NCBI GenBank assembly: GCA_039029195.1
Contig: JBCCGR010000016.1
Coordinates: 1 to 64,000 of the forward strand
Source of the DNA: JBCCGR01 sp039029195
Lineage (GTDB): Bacteria > Pseudomonadota > Alphaproteobacteria > Rhizobiales > Rhizobiaceae
Length of the DNA: 64,000 nt
Direction: 5' to 3'
The translations under genes were made by a program, and so were the position numbers. Shown here in pieces: positions 16,967-25,693 of this stretch. The notes beneath the pieces are model-generated. The model worked only from the letters and a program-made list of their open reading frames with translations. It did not search any database and was not told where the DNA came from. Every line of letters begins with the position of its first letter. Within the stretch, counting starts at the first letter, position 1.

Positions 16967-17284
16967 GACATGAATGGCAACCTACTTTACAGCGAGCGTT
17001 CGCGGTTCGAGCCAGTGAAGTCAACCAGCGCGGCTTATGAAGCCTCTCGCGAACGTTCAATCAATCTCGCACCTTTGTCCCAACTTAAATTGACGTGACG
17101 GCCTACAGACCATCGGAACAGAACCAAGCGCCAATTGGCGCAAGGTTAGGTGAGTTTCAGTTCGCCCTTGCTAGAGCTCAGCCGCGCGTTCAACGAGAAT
17201 TGTGATCATCATGTCACCAATTTGGGATAGCTAATCCTGAATCAGTTTCCTAAGCTCTGTGAAAACAACATCTTGGAGTTCTTC
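16967..17284. other. Intergenic region upstream of the VWA operon
   Basis: No gene is seen. It contains a perfect 14-bp palindrome at 17128-17141 and presumably the promoter of the vwa operon. Confidence 0.4.
17128..17141. promoter_or_regulatory. Perfect palindrome GCGCCAATTGGCGC
   Basis: This 14-bp perfect palindrome lies about 145 bp upstream of the VWA-protein start. Outer bases CC and GG extend the symmetry beyond an AA/AA mismatch. It could be a regulator site for the operon; no regulator gene is adjacent. Confidence 0.35.
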
Positions 17285-18682
17285 ATGAAATTTTTGCGTT
17301 CCGCCATTGCCGCCACGGCACTTACTGCGTTTTCCGCGTCCGCTGTGGCAGCACCTTCAGACATACTGTTCGTTCTCGACGGGTCAGGCTCGATGTGGGG
17401 TCAAATTCAGGGCGTGGCCAAAATCGCCACGGCAAAAAACACCATGGTTGAACTCATGGATGATGTTCCCGCAGACGCGCGTGTTGGCTTGATGACCTAT
17501 GGCACCACCTCCAAAAGTAGCTGCGCCGACGTGAGCCTGCTCAACGGTCTGGGCGCATCGCGCAGCGACATAAAGGCAAGCATTAACGGTCTGAAACCAC
17601 TTGGGAAGACACCTATTCAGCGCTCGCTCATTGAAGGCATTTCGCTTCTGAGCAAAGCGGAACCCACCGACGTTCAGAAATCTCTTGTTCTGGTTTCAGA
17701 TGGCATTGAAACCTGCGATGGCGACCCGTGCAAAATCGCGGCTACATCGCAATTTCTAGGCGTCACAATGAAAATCCACGTGGTTGGATTCAATGTCGAT
17801 TCTGAAGCGCGTAAGCAGCTGGAATGCATCGCGGAGCAGGGCAAAGGTCGCTATTTCGATGCCTCGGATACCGAAGGCTTTGAAAAAGCCATGGGAGAAG
17901 TTGTTCAGGTAGCCCAGGCACAGACTGCGCCAAAGCCCGAACCAGAACCTGCTGTAGAACAGCCAAAGGGGCCGAAGATCACGGAATTCTTTCGTGATGA
18001 TTTCGACGGCACGGAGTTGGCCGAACACTGGGCCGTTGAAAACCCCAATCCGGATAATTTCATCGTTGAGGGTGGAGTTCTGACAATGATCTCCACCAGC
18101 AAGGGAGGATTTGGAGCAGAGAACCCCGAGAATTTAATTTCCTACACCGGAGCCATGCCGAGTGGTGACTGGGATATGGTCATTAGATTTACCGGAGAAA
18201 TGTCGAGCAACTCTGACAGGATCGTTTTCGGCCTAAGAAAGGATGATAAAAACTTCCTCACAGCACTTTACCAGAAGTCTTTTCCAGGGACCGGATGTCA
18301 GAAGGCCGCCACCTTGCTGAACAAGCGAAGCAGAGGAAAAGACGAGTTCATCGAAAAGATTTATCGGTCCAACCAAAATTACTGTTACGCAAACAATGCG
18401 ATCGGTGCTGAATCGTGGGATGATATCCAGAGCTCGCATCTTAAGTCCCATGTGGAACTGACACTCTCAAAACGTGGACGCAACTACACTGCAAAGACGG
18501 CGATGGACGGTTTAAACCTTCCGAATGGCGAGGCGTATGTCACGGAAACCGAACAATTTACATCATTGCGCAGCCCGGGGGATTTAACCTTCACCATCGA
18601 ACGGGCCGGTAACCGCTTTGGCAGCGGCGAAGGGGAAGTTCTGTTCAACATCGACTCAGTGGTCATCAACAAGGTCGAATAA
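17285..18682 (+). CDS. Exported von Willebrand factor A-domain protein
   Basis: The protein is 465 aa from ATG 17285, with GGAG at 17275-17278. Residues 1-23 are a Sec signal ending AVAAPSD. The VWA domain (about 25-210) carries an intact MIDAS: DGSGSMW, the TYGTTS region and VSDGIETCDGD. A Pro/Glu linker (PKPEPEPAVEQPKGPK) leads to a C-terminal beta-sandwich-like domain of about 220 residues starting FFRDDFDGTELAEHW, which resembles LamG/concanavalin-like folds. It is predicted periplasmic or surface-located, binding a protein ligand through a divalent metal. Its stop overlaps the start of the next gene by one base (TAATG), so the two are translationally coupled. Confidence 0.75.
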   Translation: MKFLRSAIAATALTAFSASAVAAPSDILFVLDGSGSMWGQIQGVAKIATAKNTMVELMDDVPADARVGLMTYGTTSKSSCADVSLLNGLGASRSDIKASINGLKPLGKTPIQRSLIEGISLLSKAEPTDVQKSLVLVSDGIETCDGDPCKIAATSQFLGVTMKIHVVGFNVDSEARKQLECIAEQGKGRYFDASDTEGFEKAMGEVVQVAQAQTAPKPEPEPAVEQPKGPKITEFFRDDFDGTELAEHWAVENPNPDNFIVEGGVLTMISTSKGGFGAENPENLISYTGAMPSGDWDMVIRFTGEMSSNSDRIVFGLRKDDKNFLTALYQKSFPGTGCQKAATLLNKRSRGKDEFIEKIYRSNQNYCYANNAIGAESWDDIQSSHLKSHVELTLSKRGRNYTAKTAMDGLNLPNGEAYVTETEQFTSLRSPGDLTFTIERAGNRFGSGEGEVLFNIDSVVINKVE

Positions 18683-19071
18683 TGTCGCACACAGTACGCA
18701 AACTGATTTTGGCAGTGGGGCTAATGGCCCCATTTGCCCATATCGTTTCGGCCCAACAGTTGGACGTGCCCATCATCGAACAGGCTGACGAAGACTTTGA
18801 CACCTGTGCTCTTGGAGAGGTTTATGGTCTCAAGGCAGATGGTGATGGTTTCCTGGCAGTGCGGTCCGCTCCCGATTCCAGCTTTCGAAAACTTGATGAA
18901 GTCTACAATGGCAACCGCGTCTGGATCTTCCAGCAAGTCGGCAAGTGGTATGGCATCGTCTACGGTGTCGACAGTGTTGACTGTAGTCCAATCTCATCGG
19001 ATCGCGCTGTTCGCGCTCCCGGAAAAAAGGGATGGGTCCACAGCAATTGGGTGCGGGTAATTGCAGGTTAG
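18682..19071 (+). CDS. Exported SH3-like domain protein
   Basis: The 129-aa protein has a signal peptide (residues 1-24, ending IVSAQQ). The mature part has the strand pattern of bacterial SH3 domains: GEVYGLKADGDGFLAVRSAP, then LDEVYNGNRVWIFQQVGKWYGIVY and KKGWVHSNWVRV. FLAVRS and GWVHSNWV are the hallmark turns. Such domains usually bind peptidoglycan or peptides in the periplasm. Two cysteines (DTCAL, VDCSP) may pair. It is translationally coupled to the VWA gene and followed 10 bp later by the coiled-coil gene, so it is the central member of a three-gene operon. Confidence 0.7.
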   Translation: MSHTVRKLILAVGLMAPFAHIVSAQQLDVPIIEQADEDFDTCALGEVYGLKADGDGFLAVRSAPDSSFRKLDEVYNGNRVWIFQQVGKWYGIVYGVDSVDCSPISSDRAVRAPGKKGWVHSNWVRVIAG

Positions 19072-19080
19072 GCGGTAAAA

Positions 19081-21735
19081 TTGACCACTTCATTTCAACC
19101 TGTTGAAATCGCAAACCTGCGGACGGGATTCAAAGCAAAAGTCGTACGCGCTTCGCTCATCAGTGGCGTGGTGTTTGCAGGAGCCATGTTCTTTGGGCCG
19201 CCTCCCCTTCACGCCGACAATATTGGTGCAAATCAGATCAAGCAGGCAGACCGGGCGCATAAGGCTGCGCGCAAGGCACTGGATCAAATTCTTGAACAGG
19301 CGAAAATCGCGCGACAGAAGCGCGCCAAAGCCAACCTTGAGTTCGAGAGCGCTTGGGCCAAGGCCTGGGAGGAAAGGCGTCTTCAGGAAAACGCCTACAA
19401 GGATGCATTCAACGAGCGCGCAAAGAAACTGCGGCCTTTGAAGAATGCTCTACTTCAGGCGGAAAGCGCTTTAGGAAGCGCCGACCGTGCGGAACTATCG
19501 GCCCGCAATCTTCTGACGGCAATGTTGGAGAATCTCAGTCGCGAAGAAAAAAAGCAAAGCCAGGATCAGGCCTTGATCGATCAAATGCGCGACAGCGTCG
19601 ATGCTTTACGCCTTGTGTGGCAACGAGCACGCGATGACAAAGAATCCGCACAGAAACAACTCGAAACGGCTCGCAAAGCCCTCGCCGAACGTGAGACAGC
19701 ATTGCAAGAACAGCTTGGATTGCTTCGCAACGCGGTCGCAAATGATACGCCGGACGGTCTCCTTGAGAGACAGTTGTCCAGACGTTTGGATGCGTTGACC
19801 AAAATCCCTCGTCCAGAAAAGATCGCCGAACTGAAACGCAAGGAAGAGGAAGCCGCCAACAGGTTGCTAACAGTCCTGATACAGAACCTGCCACCTTATG
19901 TCAGCGCCGTGGAGGCGACACTTGGTAGGGTGCCATGGTACAGCGCAACCATGATTCCTCAATTGGGACCAGTCAGCGGGAACAGTGCTGAAAATTCGGA
20001 ACGCAAGACCCACACGCAAGCTCTTTCGGATGTGAACGCCGAAATTGAAAAGCTGGACAAGCTGCTTCGCAGCATCGATTTTCGGATCAAGAAAGTTCGG
20101 CAACGGTGGGAGATTGAGTCCGAATATGAGGGCTACAATCGCTTGCGAATTGAGCTCAGAAACCGGGACTATCTCATCTTCACATTGGCAGTTGAAGCGA
20201 CAGCAGTTGTTGCAAGTGCCGCCCTGACAGGAGGGGCAGCGGGCCCGGCGGTCTATGGTTTTTTTGAATCACTGGAACTGGCCACAAAATCTGCTTGGAA
20301 AGGCAAATCCGCAGAAGCGCTAAGCGTCCTGCACAAAGGAATTTTTCATGGGTTCAATAAGAATGGTCTTCGCAGCATTCTGGATGGAGCGCGCCAAACA
20401 GCAAATGGCAAGTTCTATTCGGAGGTTTTACTGACCCACAGTTCCGGAGTTGCCGAGCTCGCGGGCGTCTTGCCCGAGCCTGATGACAGAAACCCACATG
20501 GGTTTTCAAACCGGCAGTCGATAGCGATCGGAGATGCGCTGGAAACCTACTTCACCGATGGTGCCAGCGATGTCAAAGACATCGCGTCCACGCTTTGGAA
20601 GAAGGGACGCATCAACGCAGATGCCGCCAAAGGCCTGGGCATCACAGTTGCCGCAACGACCACGAAGGTTCTTGGCCAGATTGCGACCGAGATGTGGAAC
20701 GATGAGAATGCGCGAGAGGCATTCAACGCCTATGCCAAGGGGTTAGCGTATAAGCAGACCTATTTTCGATTGACGAACCTTCGTGCCGTGATGCGAGCTG
20801 ACCGCGAACGCTACCGAGCCGTGCGCCAGGCGCTTGAAACGTTGATTGAAAATGGGCCTCAACCACTCATGTTGAAGGTTTCTCACAATGCGTCCGTGTC
20901 CCACGATGACGCCAAGAAGACCCAAGATTGGGAAGTGAGGGTCACCTTCTCCCGCCCTTTGGATCATCCACCCGTGCTCATGGACTTTCGTGGCGGTGTA
21001 AGCTTTGGTCGAGGCGAACGTAACGACAGTGACGTGCATCAATGGATATTCTCGGTGGAGAGTTACAATGTGCCCGAGGATGCCAAGCAGATTGACCTGA
21101 TGATTGGGTTAAGTGATTGGGAGACACCTCACCGTTTTCCCGACGCCGATCCGCGGACACCTGTTCAATTAACGGGATTGAACCGCTACAAACTATCCGG
21201 TTACGAGACGGGTTTGGATCGAAACCACGTTCTGAAATTGGCTGTGCCAAAAGAGAGCGCCAAAGAAGAAAACCGGAACCAAATTTCGGGTTCGAAGGTT
21301 CCTGATGGCTATCCGGGCGACTATGTTGAATTGCCTTGTCCCGCTACGACCTATCAGCTCGATCTTGAGCCCGTCTACAAAGCGGACAAGCTCTCGAAGC
21401 GGCTTAAAATCGCGACGATTCCGGATCATCTTTACAATGAAAAGTATGGTGTACGTCACAAAGAGTACTCTCAATGTGAAGTCTACAACCCCATCAGAGA
21501 CCGATGCGAGGTTTTTTCCCTGAGTTCGAACTCCCAGGATTGGGAGCGTTTTCGCGGCGCATCATTCGAAGGATTTTGCCTTTCCAAGGCGGGCGTCCTG
21601 CTGACTGCCCCGGTCAACCGCTACGGTCAGGTTCAGCATTACACACCAGCCGCAAAGTATTTTTACAACGGTCGGACCCAGCTTAGTCCGCCATACGTAA
21701 CACCCAAGGCAGAAACTTCTGAATCCAACCGGTAG
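19081..21735 (+). CDS. Large exported coiled-coil protein
   Basis: The protein is 884 aa. The start is a TTG at 19081, 10 bp after the SH3-like gene, with only a weak AGGCGG upstream. A long N-terminal signal or anchor ends near PLHADN (about 46). Residues 50-270 are strongly heptad-like and Lys/Glu/Ala-rich, i.e. a long coiled coil. A hydrophobic Ala/Gly segment near 365-395 (LAVEATAVVASAALTGGAAG) may insert in or touch a membrane. A helical middle is followed by a beta-rich domain (about 600-720, around DWEVRVTFSRPLDHPP) and a C-terminal domain with several cysteines. I do not recognise the family. With the VWA and SH3-like genes it probably forms an envelope assembly. Confidence 0.65.
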   Translation: MTTSFQPVEIANLRTGFKAKVVRASLISGVVFAGAMFFGPPPLHADNIGANQIKQADRAHKAARKALDQILEQAKIARQKRAKANLEFESAWAKAWEERRLQENAYKDAFNERAKKLRPLKNALLQAESALGSADRAELSARNLLTAMLENLSREEKKQSQDQALIDQMRDSVDALRLVWQRARDDKESAQKQLETARKALAERETALQEQLGLLRNAVANDTPDGLLERQLSRRLDALTKIPRPEKIAELKRKEEEAANRLLTVLIQNLPPYVSAVEATLGRVPWYSATMIPQLGPVSGNSAENSERKTHTQALSDVNAEIEKLDKLLRSIDFRIKKVRQRWEIESEYEGYNRLRIELRNRDYLIFTLAVEATAVVASAALTGGAAGPAVYGFFESLELATKSAWKGKSAEALSVLHKGIFHGFNKNGLRSILDGARQTANGKFYSEVLLTHSSGVAELAGVLPEPDDRNPHGFSNRQSIAIGDALETYFTDGASDVKDIASTLWKKGRINADAAKGLGITVAATTTKVLGQIATEMWNDENAREAFNAYAKGLAYKQTYFRLTNLRAVMRADRERYRAVRQALETLIENGPQPLMLKVSHNASVSHDDAKKTQDWEVRVTFSRPLDHPPVLMDFRGGVSFGRGERNDSDVHQWIFSVESYNVPEDAKQIDLMIGLSDWETPHRFPDADPRTPVQLTGLNRYKLSGYETGLDRNHVLKLAVPKESAKEENRNQISGSKVPDGYPGDYVELPCPATTYQLDLEPVYKADKLSKRLKIATIPDHLYNEKYGVRHKEYSQCEVYNPIRDRCEVFSLSSNSQDWERFRGASFEGFCLSKAGVLLTAPVNRYGQVQHYTPAAKYFYNGRTQLSPPYVTPKAETSESNR

Positions 21736-21749
21736 ATAAATTCGAGTCT

Positions 21750-21774
21750 TGCTCCATTGTGGGAGCCTATTTTT
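21750..21774 (+). terminator. Weak candidate terminator after the coiled-coil gene
   Basis: GCTCC pairs with GGAGC around a short loop and is followed by CTATTTTT. The stem is only five base pairs, so strength is uncertain, but its position 15 bp after the stop fits. Confidence 0.4.
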
Positions 21775-21869
21775 GCCCCAGGGAAAACCACAAAGGTGAC
21801 GTGATAGGTGACTTTAGGGATTTAAGCTGCTTTGATATTCAATAATTACAGATGCTTAATAGAAAAATA

Positions 21870-21960
21870 TGGCGGAGAGACGGGGATTCGAACCCCGGAG
21901 ACGGGAACACCGCCTACACACTTTCCAGGCGTGCGCCTTCGACCACTCGGCCACCTCTCC
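21870..21960 (-). tRNA. tRNA-Ser (anticodon GGA)
   Basis: The minus strand reads GGAGAGGTGG at the 5' end (21960). It has the D-arm CCGAGTGG, the anticodon loop CCTGGAAAG with anticodon GGA, a long variable arm typical of class II tRNAs, the T-loop GGTTCGAATCC and an encoded GCCA 3' end (21870-21873). The acceptor stem pairs fully, with one G-T wobble. It reads serine codons UCC and UCU. It marks the right edge of the accessory region and faces the coiled-coil gene. Confidence 0.95.
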
Positions 21961-22333
21961 GCATCACAAAGGATCGCGGATATATAGTCCGGAACCTTGC
22001 GTGAAGTCGGCGCACTATAGCCATCGGCGTTGCGCTTTCAAGTCATGTCGGCAGGCTAAACGACAAAAACTTGGCACCATGGGAAACGATCGAACCGCCG
22101 CTATTTTTCGTTTCAAGTTTTGGTCACCAAAAGCGCTGGCTGGCCTGCTGAAACTAGCACTTTGACGGCAGGTTGCAGCATCCTGTTGCAATCTCGGCAC
22201 GCAAGAAAAATATGCGCCCAACGAAAGTTAAGGCCACATCTGCACATCTTGCATTCGCCATCATGTCGAATTAACCCGGTGCTTAAAGAAAGTCTCGTAC
22301 ACGCACTTGCTTAACGTTCGGACTGACCAAGAC
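21961..22333. other. Intergenic stretch, nothing recognised
   Basis: About 370 bp upstream of the small membrane protein gene. No supported ORF, RNA or strong hairpin was seen. It must hold the tRNA-Ser promoter on the minus strand. Confidence 0.4.
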
Positions 22334-22657
22334 ATGTTCTCATTCATTGCCCGCGCCATCGCTGCGTTTTTTCTTGCCATCGCCATTGTTGCGGCTGTCA
22401 TTGACATCACAAGTTCCATCGCTGCTTCCGAGTGGGTGATCACCCCCCTGGGAGCCAGCTGGGCAAAGCTTAGCCTGACCTCCATTCAGGCCACCCAGGG
22501 CGCTATTCAGGGTTATATCCACCCCCTCTTGTGGGATCCGGTCATCCAAACCATATTGGGTTGGCCGACTTGGCTGATTTTTTCGATCCTCGCGCTCCTG
22601 TTTTATGCGCTGGGGCGCAAACGCCGGATCACCGGACGGCGCTTTAGCCGACGCTGA
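22334..22657 (+). CDS. Small conserved membrane protein
   Basis: The protein is 107 aa from ATG 22334; an upstream TTG at 22307 lacks support. It has two membrane segments: an N-terminal FIARAIAAFFLAIAIVAAVID, and WLIFSILALLFYALG before a basic tail (RKRRITGRRFSRR) that should stay in the cytoplasm. Between them is a conserved-looking WVITPLGASWAKLS and HPLLWDPV stretch. I recall similar proteins next to msrA in related Hyphomicrobiales, but no function is known. It precedes msrA by 53 bp on the same strand. Confidence 0.6.
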   Translation: MFSFIARAIAAFFLAIAIVAAVIDITSSIAASEWVITPLGASWAKLSLTSIQATQGAIQGYIHPLLWDPVIQTILGWPTWLIFSILALLFYALGRKRRITGRRFSRR

Positions 22658-22710
22658 CCGCGAGCCGGTCGCACTTCGGCACAGCCCATTGTGAAGGGAA
22701 CACAAAGCCC

Positions 22711-23370
22711 ATGTTTTTGCTTGACCGACTGCACGCCAAACTGAAACTGCCGGATGCGCAAAACCGTTTGCCGGGACGCGACGAGGCGTTGGATCCGGGC
22801 AAATGGCACCACGTAAACAGCGAAGCGCTGAAAGGCCCCTATCCCGAGGGCTCGGAAACCATCCAGCTTGGCATGGGCTGTTTCTGGGGCGCGGAACGAA
22901 TTTTCTGGCAAACGCCCGGTGTCCATGTCACCGCGGTGGGTTATGCGGGCGGAACAACGATCAATCCTACCTATCAGGAAACCTGTACGGGTCTCACCGG
23001 TCACACAGAAATCGTGCTGGTGGTGTTTGACCCGACCAAAGTCTCTCGCGAGCGCATTCTGCAACTGTTCTGGGAATCCCATGACCCCACTCAAGGCATG
23101 CGACAGGGCAACGATGTTGGGACACAGTATCGCTCGGCAATTTATTGCGAAAGTGATGAGCAACTTGCAGCAGCAAAAGCGTCCGCCGAGACCTATCAAA
23201 AAGCACTGAGTGCAGCCGGGCGCGGGCAAATCACAACCGAAATTGCGACTGACAAGACGTTCTATTTTGCCGAAGAGTATCACCAGCAATATCTCGCCAA
23301 AAACCCGGGCGGATATTGCGGGATCGGGGGAACGGGCGTTTCCTGCCCAGTGGCACCTCAATCGGCCTGA
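22711..23370 (+). CDS. msrA: Peptide-methionine (S)-S-oxide reductase MsrA (cytosolic)
   Basis: The 219-aa protein has the MsrA catalytic motif GCFWGAERIF with the reactive Cys near residue 57, then VGYAGG, GHTEIV, the FWESHDPTQGMRQGNDVGTQYRS block and a C-terminal GGYCGIGGTGVSCP stretch with the recycling cysteines. It reduces S-sulfoxides of methionine in proteins using thioredoxin. It has no signal peptide, in contrast to the exported MsrA at 60853. The downstream YjbR-like gene starts right after or slightly inside its end. Confidence 0.95.
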   Translation: MFLLDRLHAKLKLPDAQNRLPGRDEALDPGKWHHVNSEALKGPYPEGSETIQLGMGCFWGAERIFWQTPGVHVTAVGYAGGTTINPTYQETCTGLTGHTEIVLVVFDPTKVSRERILQLFWESHDPTQGMRQGNDVGTQYRSAIYCESDEQLAAAKASAETYQKALSAAGRGQITTEIATDKTFYFAEEYHQQYLAKNPGGYCGIGGTGVSCPVAPQSA

Positions 23371-23381
23371 TCGCTCACTCG

Positions 23382-23765
23382 TTGACACGCTCAGAGTTCA
23401 ACGCGTTTTGCGAAAGCCTTCCCGCAACCACAAAAGTGGTCCAGTGGGGAGGCGCGCATGTGTGGAAGGTGGGCGGCAAGATTTTTGCGATCTCTTCGCA
23501 TTGGGGCAAGGACGACGGAATTCCCGGCGATCCGAACAACCGCATTTCATTCAAATGCAGAGACTTTTCCTATCAATTGCTGATTGAGCAAGATGGCATC
23601 GTGCCCGCACCCTATCTTGCCCGGGCAAAATGGGTGCAGGTCGAGGACCAGTCAGCTCTCACCACCGATGAGTTGAAAGCCTACATCTCAGCCGCCCACG
23701 ACATCATCGCCTCGAAACTGACCAAAAAGGCCCGCGTGGAGCTTGGTCTTGAAGATCGAACTTAA
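23382..23765 (+). CDS. MmcQ/YjbR-family protein
   Basis: The protein is 127 aa from TTG 23382, chosen because it gives MTRSEFNAFCESLPATTKVVQWGG, the usual beginning of this family; an in-frame ATG at 23316 would overlap msrA by 55 bp. The CyaY-like fold signature continues with HVWKVGGKIFAI, FKCRDFSYQLL, PAPYLARAKWVQV and LKAYISAAHDIIASKL. Members are small cytosolic proteins sometimes annotated as DNA-binding; the biochemical role is unsettled. It is probably co-transcribed with msrA. Its end overlaps the convergent mepA by four bases. Confidence 0.75.
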   Translation: MTRSEFNAFCESLPATTKVVQWGGAHVWKVGGKIFAISSHWGKDDGIPGDPNNRISFKCRDFSYQLLIEQDGIVPAPYLARAKWVQVEDQSALTTDELKAYISAAHDIIASKLTKKARVELGLEDRT

Positions 23766-24841
23766 CGCGCCGGACGGCGTTTTGGCAGCGGGATTGTCCC
23801 CTCGATAGACTCTTCCAGATTGGACGAAATGGCCCGTGCCGCCGCAGTTGTTGCAGCACCTGGCGCATAGGCGGCAGAATTGAACGTCACCTGAGCAAGT
23901 GTGGTCGGTGCGTTGGCGTTCAGCACCGTGCGGCAGGCCTGAGGCAAATCGGAAAGACGTGCCAGACGTTTGCGTTTCACTTTCACCGGTTTCTTCTTCT
24001 TGGCCGTCTTTTTCTTTTTCACTTTCTTCTTGGGCGCAAAGGCGACCTTGAACCACCAGTCGAGCGACGCGTCGCAGCCATCACCGCGCCCGACCGGAGC
24101 TTGCGCCTTGCAACCGGGTGAGCCCGGACGGCAGGTGATGCGAATGTGAAAATGATAGTGGTGGCCCCAATAGGGTCTGACCTTTTGCAGCCAACGGCGA
24201 TCGCCCCGCACCGTATCGCAGAGTTTTTTCTTGATGCCGGGATGGACAAAAATACGCTGGGTTGCAGGGAATTGAGCCGCGTTACGCAAAACGGCTTCGT
24301 GCTGCCGGGTCCAGATGCGGTCGTCGACCCGCACAGTTCCCTTTTTCAGCATCGAAATGGCACTCACACTTTCCCGCTGTGCTCGCGTAAATCGTTTGTT
24401 TGGCATGGGTCGCAGCCAGATATCGGTGTCCAACCCAACCTGATGGGAAGCATGGCCCGAGAGCATTGGCCCACCGCGCGGTTGCGAAATGTCACCGACC
24501 AGAAGTCCATTCCAGCCATCTTTCTTGGCACGCTTTGAGAGCTCAACAACGAGCTCAATCATATCCGGATGTCCCCAGCGCCGATTGCGCGACAATCGCA
24601 TGGCTTGCCAGGTGGGCCCATCAATTGGCAATGCGACCCCGCCGGCGAGGCACCCTTTGTTGTAAAATCCGTGTGTCTGTGCCCTGATATGCGCGGGCAG
24701 CTTTTTGGCACCAAACAGATATTTGGCGGCTTTCTGTTGCGCCTGTGCAGGTGGTGCAGACAGACTTAACGTGAACGGCAATGCGGCAGCAAATGCGATC
24801 AGAATTCCACGTAAGGAACTGGTCGTTGAACGAAAAAGCAT
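23762..24841 (-). CDS. mepA: Penicillin-insensitive murein endopeptidase MepA
   Basis: The protein is 359 aa from ATG 24841, where a signal peptide (MLFRSTTSSLRGILIAF...PAQAQQ) begins; upstream extension to 25045 is unlikely. Zinc ligands and catalytic residues of the MepA fold are present: GHASHQVGLDTDIWLRP and PYWGHHYHFHIRI. It cleaves D,D-crosslinks in peptidoglycan in the periplasm. Unusual is a C-terminal extension of about 110 residues: a lysine-rich run (FAPKKKVKKKKTAKKKK and more) and an Ala/Thr-rich tail ending PLPKRRPAR. The basic run may bind teichuronic, lipid A or cell-wall anions. Confidence 0.85.
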   Translation of the reverse strand: MLFRSTTSSLRGILIAFAAALPFTLSLSAPPAQAQQKAAKYLFGAKKLPAHIRAQTHGFYNKGCLAGGVALPIDGPTWQAMRLSRNRRWGHPDMIELVVELSKRAKKDGWNGLLVGDISQPRGGPMLSGHASHQVGLDTDIWLRPMPNKRFTRAQRESVSAISMLKKGTVRVDDRIWTRQHEAVLRNAAQFPATQRIFVHPGIKKKLCDTVRGDRRWLQKVRPYWGHHYHFHIRITCRPGSPGCKAQAPVGRGDGCDASLDWWFKVAFAPKKKVKKKKTAKKKKPVKVKRKRLARLSDLPQACRTVLNANAPTTLAQVTFNSAAYAPGAATTAAARAISSNLEESIEGTIPLPKRRPAR

Positions 24842-24955
24842 GGCGACGTCACTCTCTTTCCCGAGCAACTCTTTCACGATGCTCGCTGATTCAACCGGCC
24901 TGATACCAGGGCCTCCACCCCGTCGGTCTGCGATTGAAACGACGTCTTTAGTGCC

Positions 24956-24984
24956 GTCATTTCGGCCTTTAGGGCCGGAATGAC
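24956..24984. repeat. 12-bp stem hairpin between mepA and the upstream gene
   Basis: GTCATTTCGGCC (24956-24967) pairs with GGCCGGAATGAC (24973-24984), with one T-G wobble and a five-base loop. There is no T-run in either direction. It may be a REP-like repeat or an mRNA stabiliser between the nucleotidyltransferase gene and mepA. Confidence 0.5.
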
Positions 24985-25061
24985 GAATCGAACGACGCGG
25001 TTCAGACCAAAACCTCCTCAATCTACCGATCAACTCCCCCTGCAATCAAGGGCAACGGGTT

Positions 25062-25688
25062 CTACCAGTGTTCAATTTCGAGTTCCGGCCAAAGAGTCTG
25101 TGCCCTTTTGCACTTCCGCTCGTGGGTCTCTTTGTTGTTGAGCAGGCGATTGGGAACCAGTCGAAAAGAGAATATCAGATCTAGACCATAGGGGGCGTAG
25201 ACGGTCAGACTGTCATCATCTTTCAGCCTCACGCCAATTGCATGGGTTTTGCTGGCAAAGCGGTCAATCCCTTCGCGAGAGGACGCAAGTGGCGGGTAGG
25301 CCTCGCCAAAATGGTCTTCGTACCAAAGATGAACGCGAGCCTGATTGCGCAGTTCAACCGGTGGCTCAATTGAACCCAGATGCTGATCCAGGCGCTGGAT
25401 CTCGCGATCCTCGGCCTCATAAGAGCGGTCTCCATTCTCAAAGTAGAAGAGATCAATATCCTTCACACCATTCAGCGTCGGGCGATCGGTCAGCCGGTTC
25501 CAAACCATATTGTAGATCGCACCGGAAACCAGCCAGCAATCAGGCAAAGCCAGATCGCGAGCAGCCTCAAGCACCCGCATCAGTGTGGGCTCCTGCTGCA
25601 CAAACGACATCAAGACCGTGCGCTGTTCCGCTTCGGGCAGGCCTGAATATCTAAGATAATCAGCGTCGCCATGCTCCGAACCAGCCAT
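25062..25688 (-). CDS. Nucleotidyltransferase-fold family protein
   Basis: The protein is 208 aa from ATG 25688. CWLVSGAIYNMVWNRL is followed by KDIDLFYFENGD, matching the G[AS]..N.VWN..T and DxD pattern of the DUF925-like nucleotidyltransferase family. The two Asp residues would bind metal. Later conserved parts include ARVHLWYEDHFGEAYPPL, EGIDRFASKTHAIGVRL and APYGLDLIFSFRLVPN. The substrate is unknown. It begins five bases after the end of the upstream YeeE/YedE gene, so it is probably part of that transcript. Confidence 0.7.
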   Translation of the reverse strand: MAGSEHGDADYLRYSGLPEAEQRTVLMSFVQQEPTLMRVLEAARDLALPDCWLVSGAIYNMVWNRLTDRPTLNGVKDIDLFYFENGDRSYEAEDREIQRLDQHLGSIEPPVELRNQARVHLWYEDHFGEAYPPLASSREGIDRFASKTHAIGVRLKDDDSLTVYAPYGLDLIFSFRLVPNRLLNNKETHERKCKRAQTLWPELEIEHW

Positions 25689-25693
25689 CGCGA

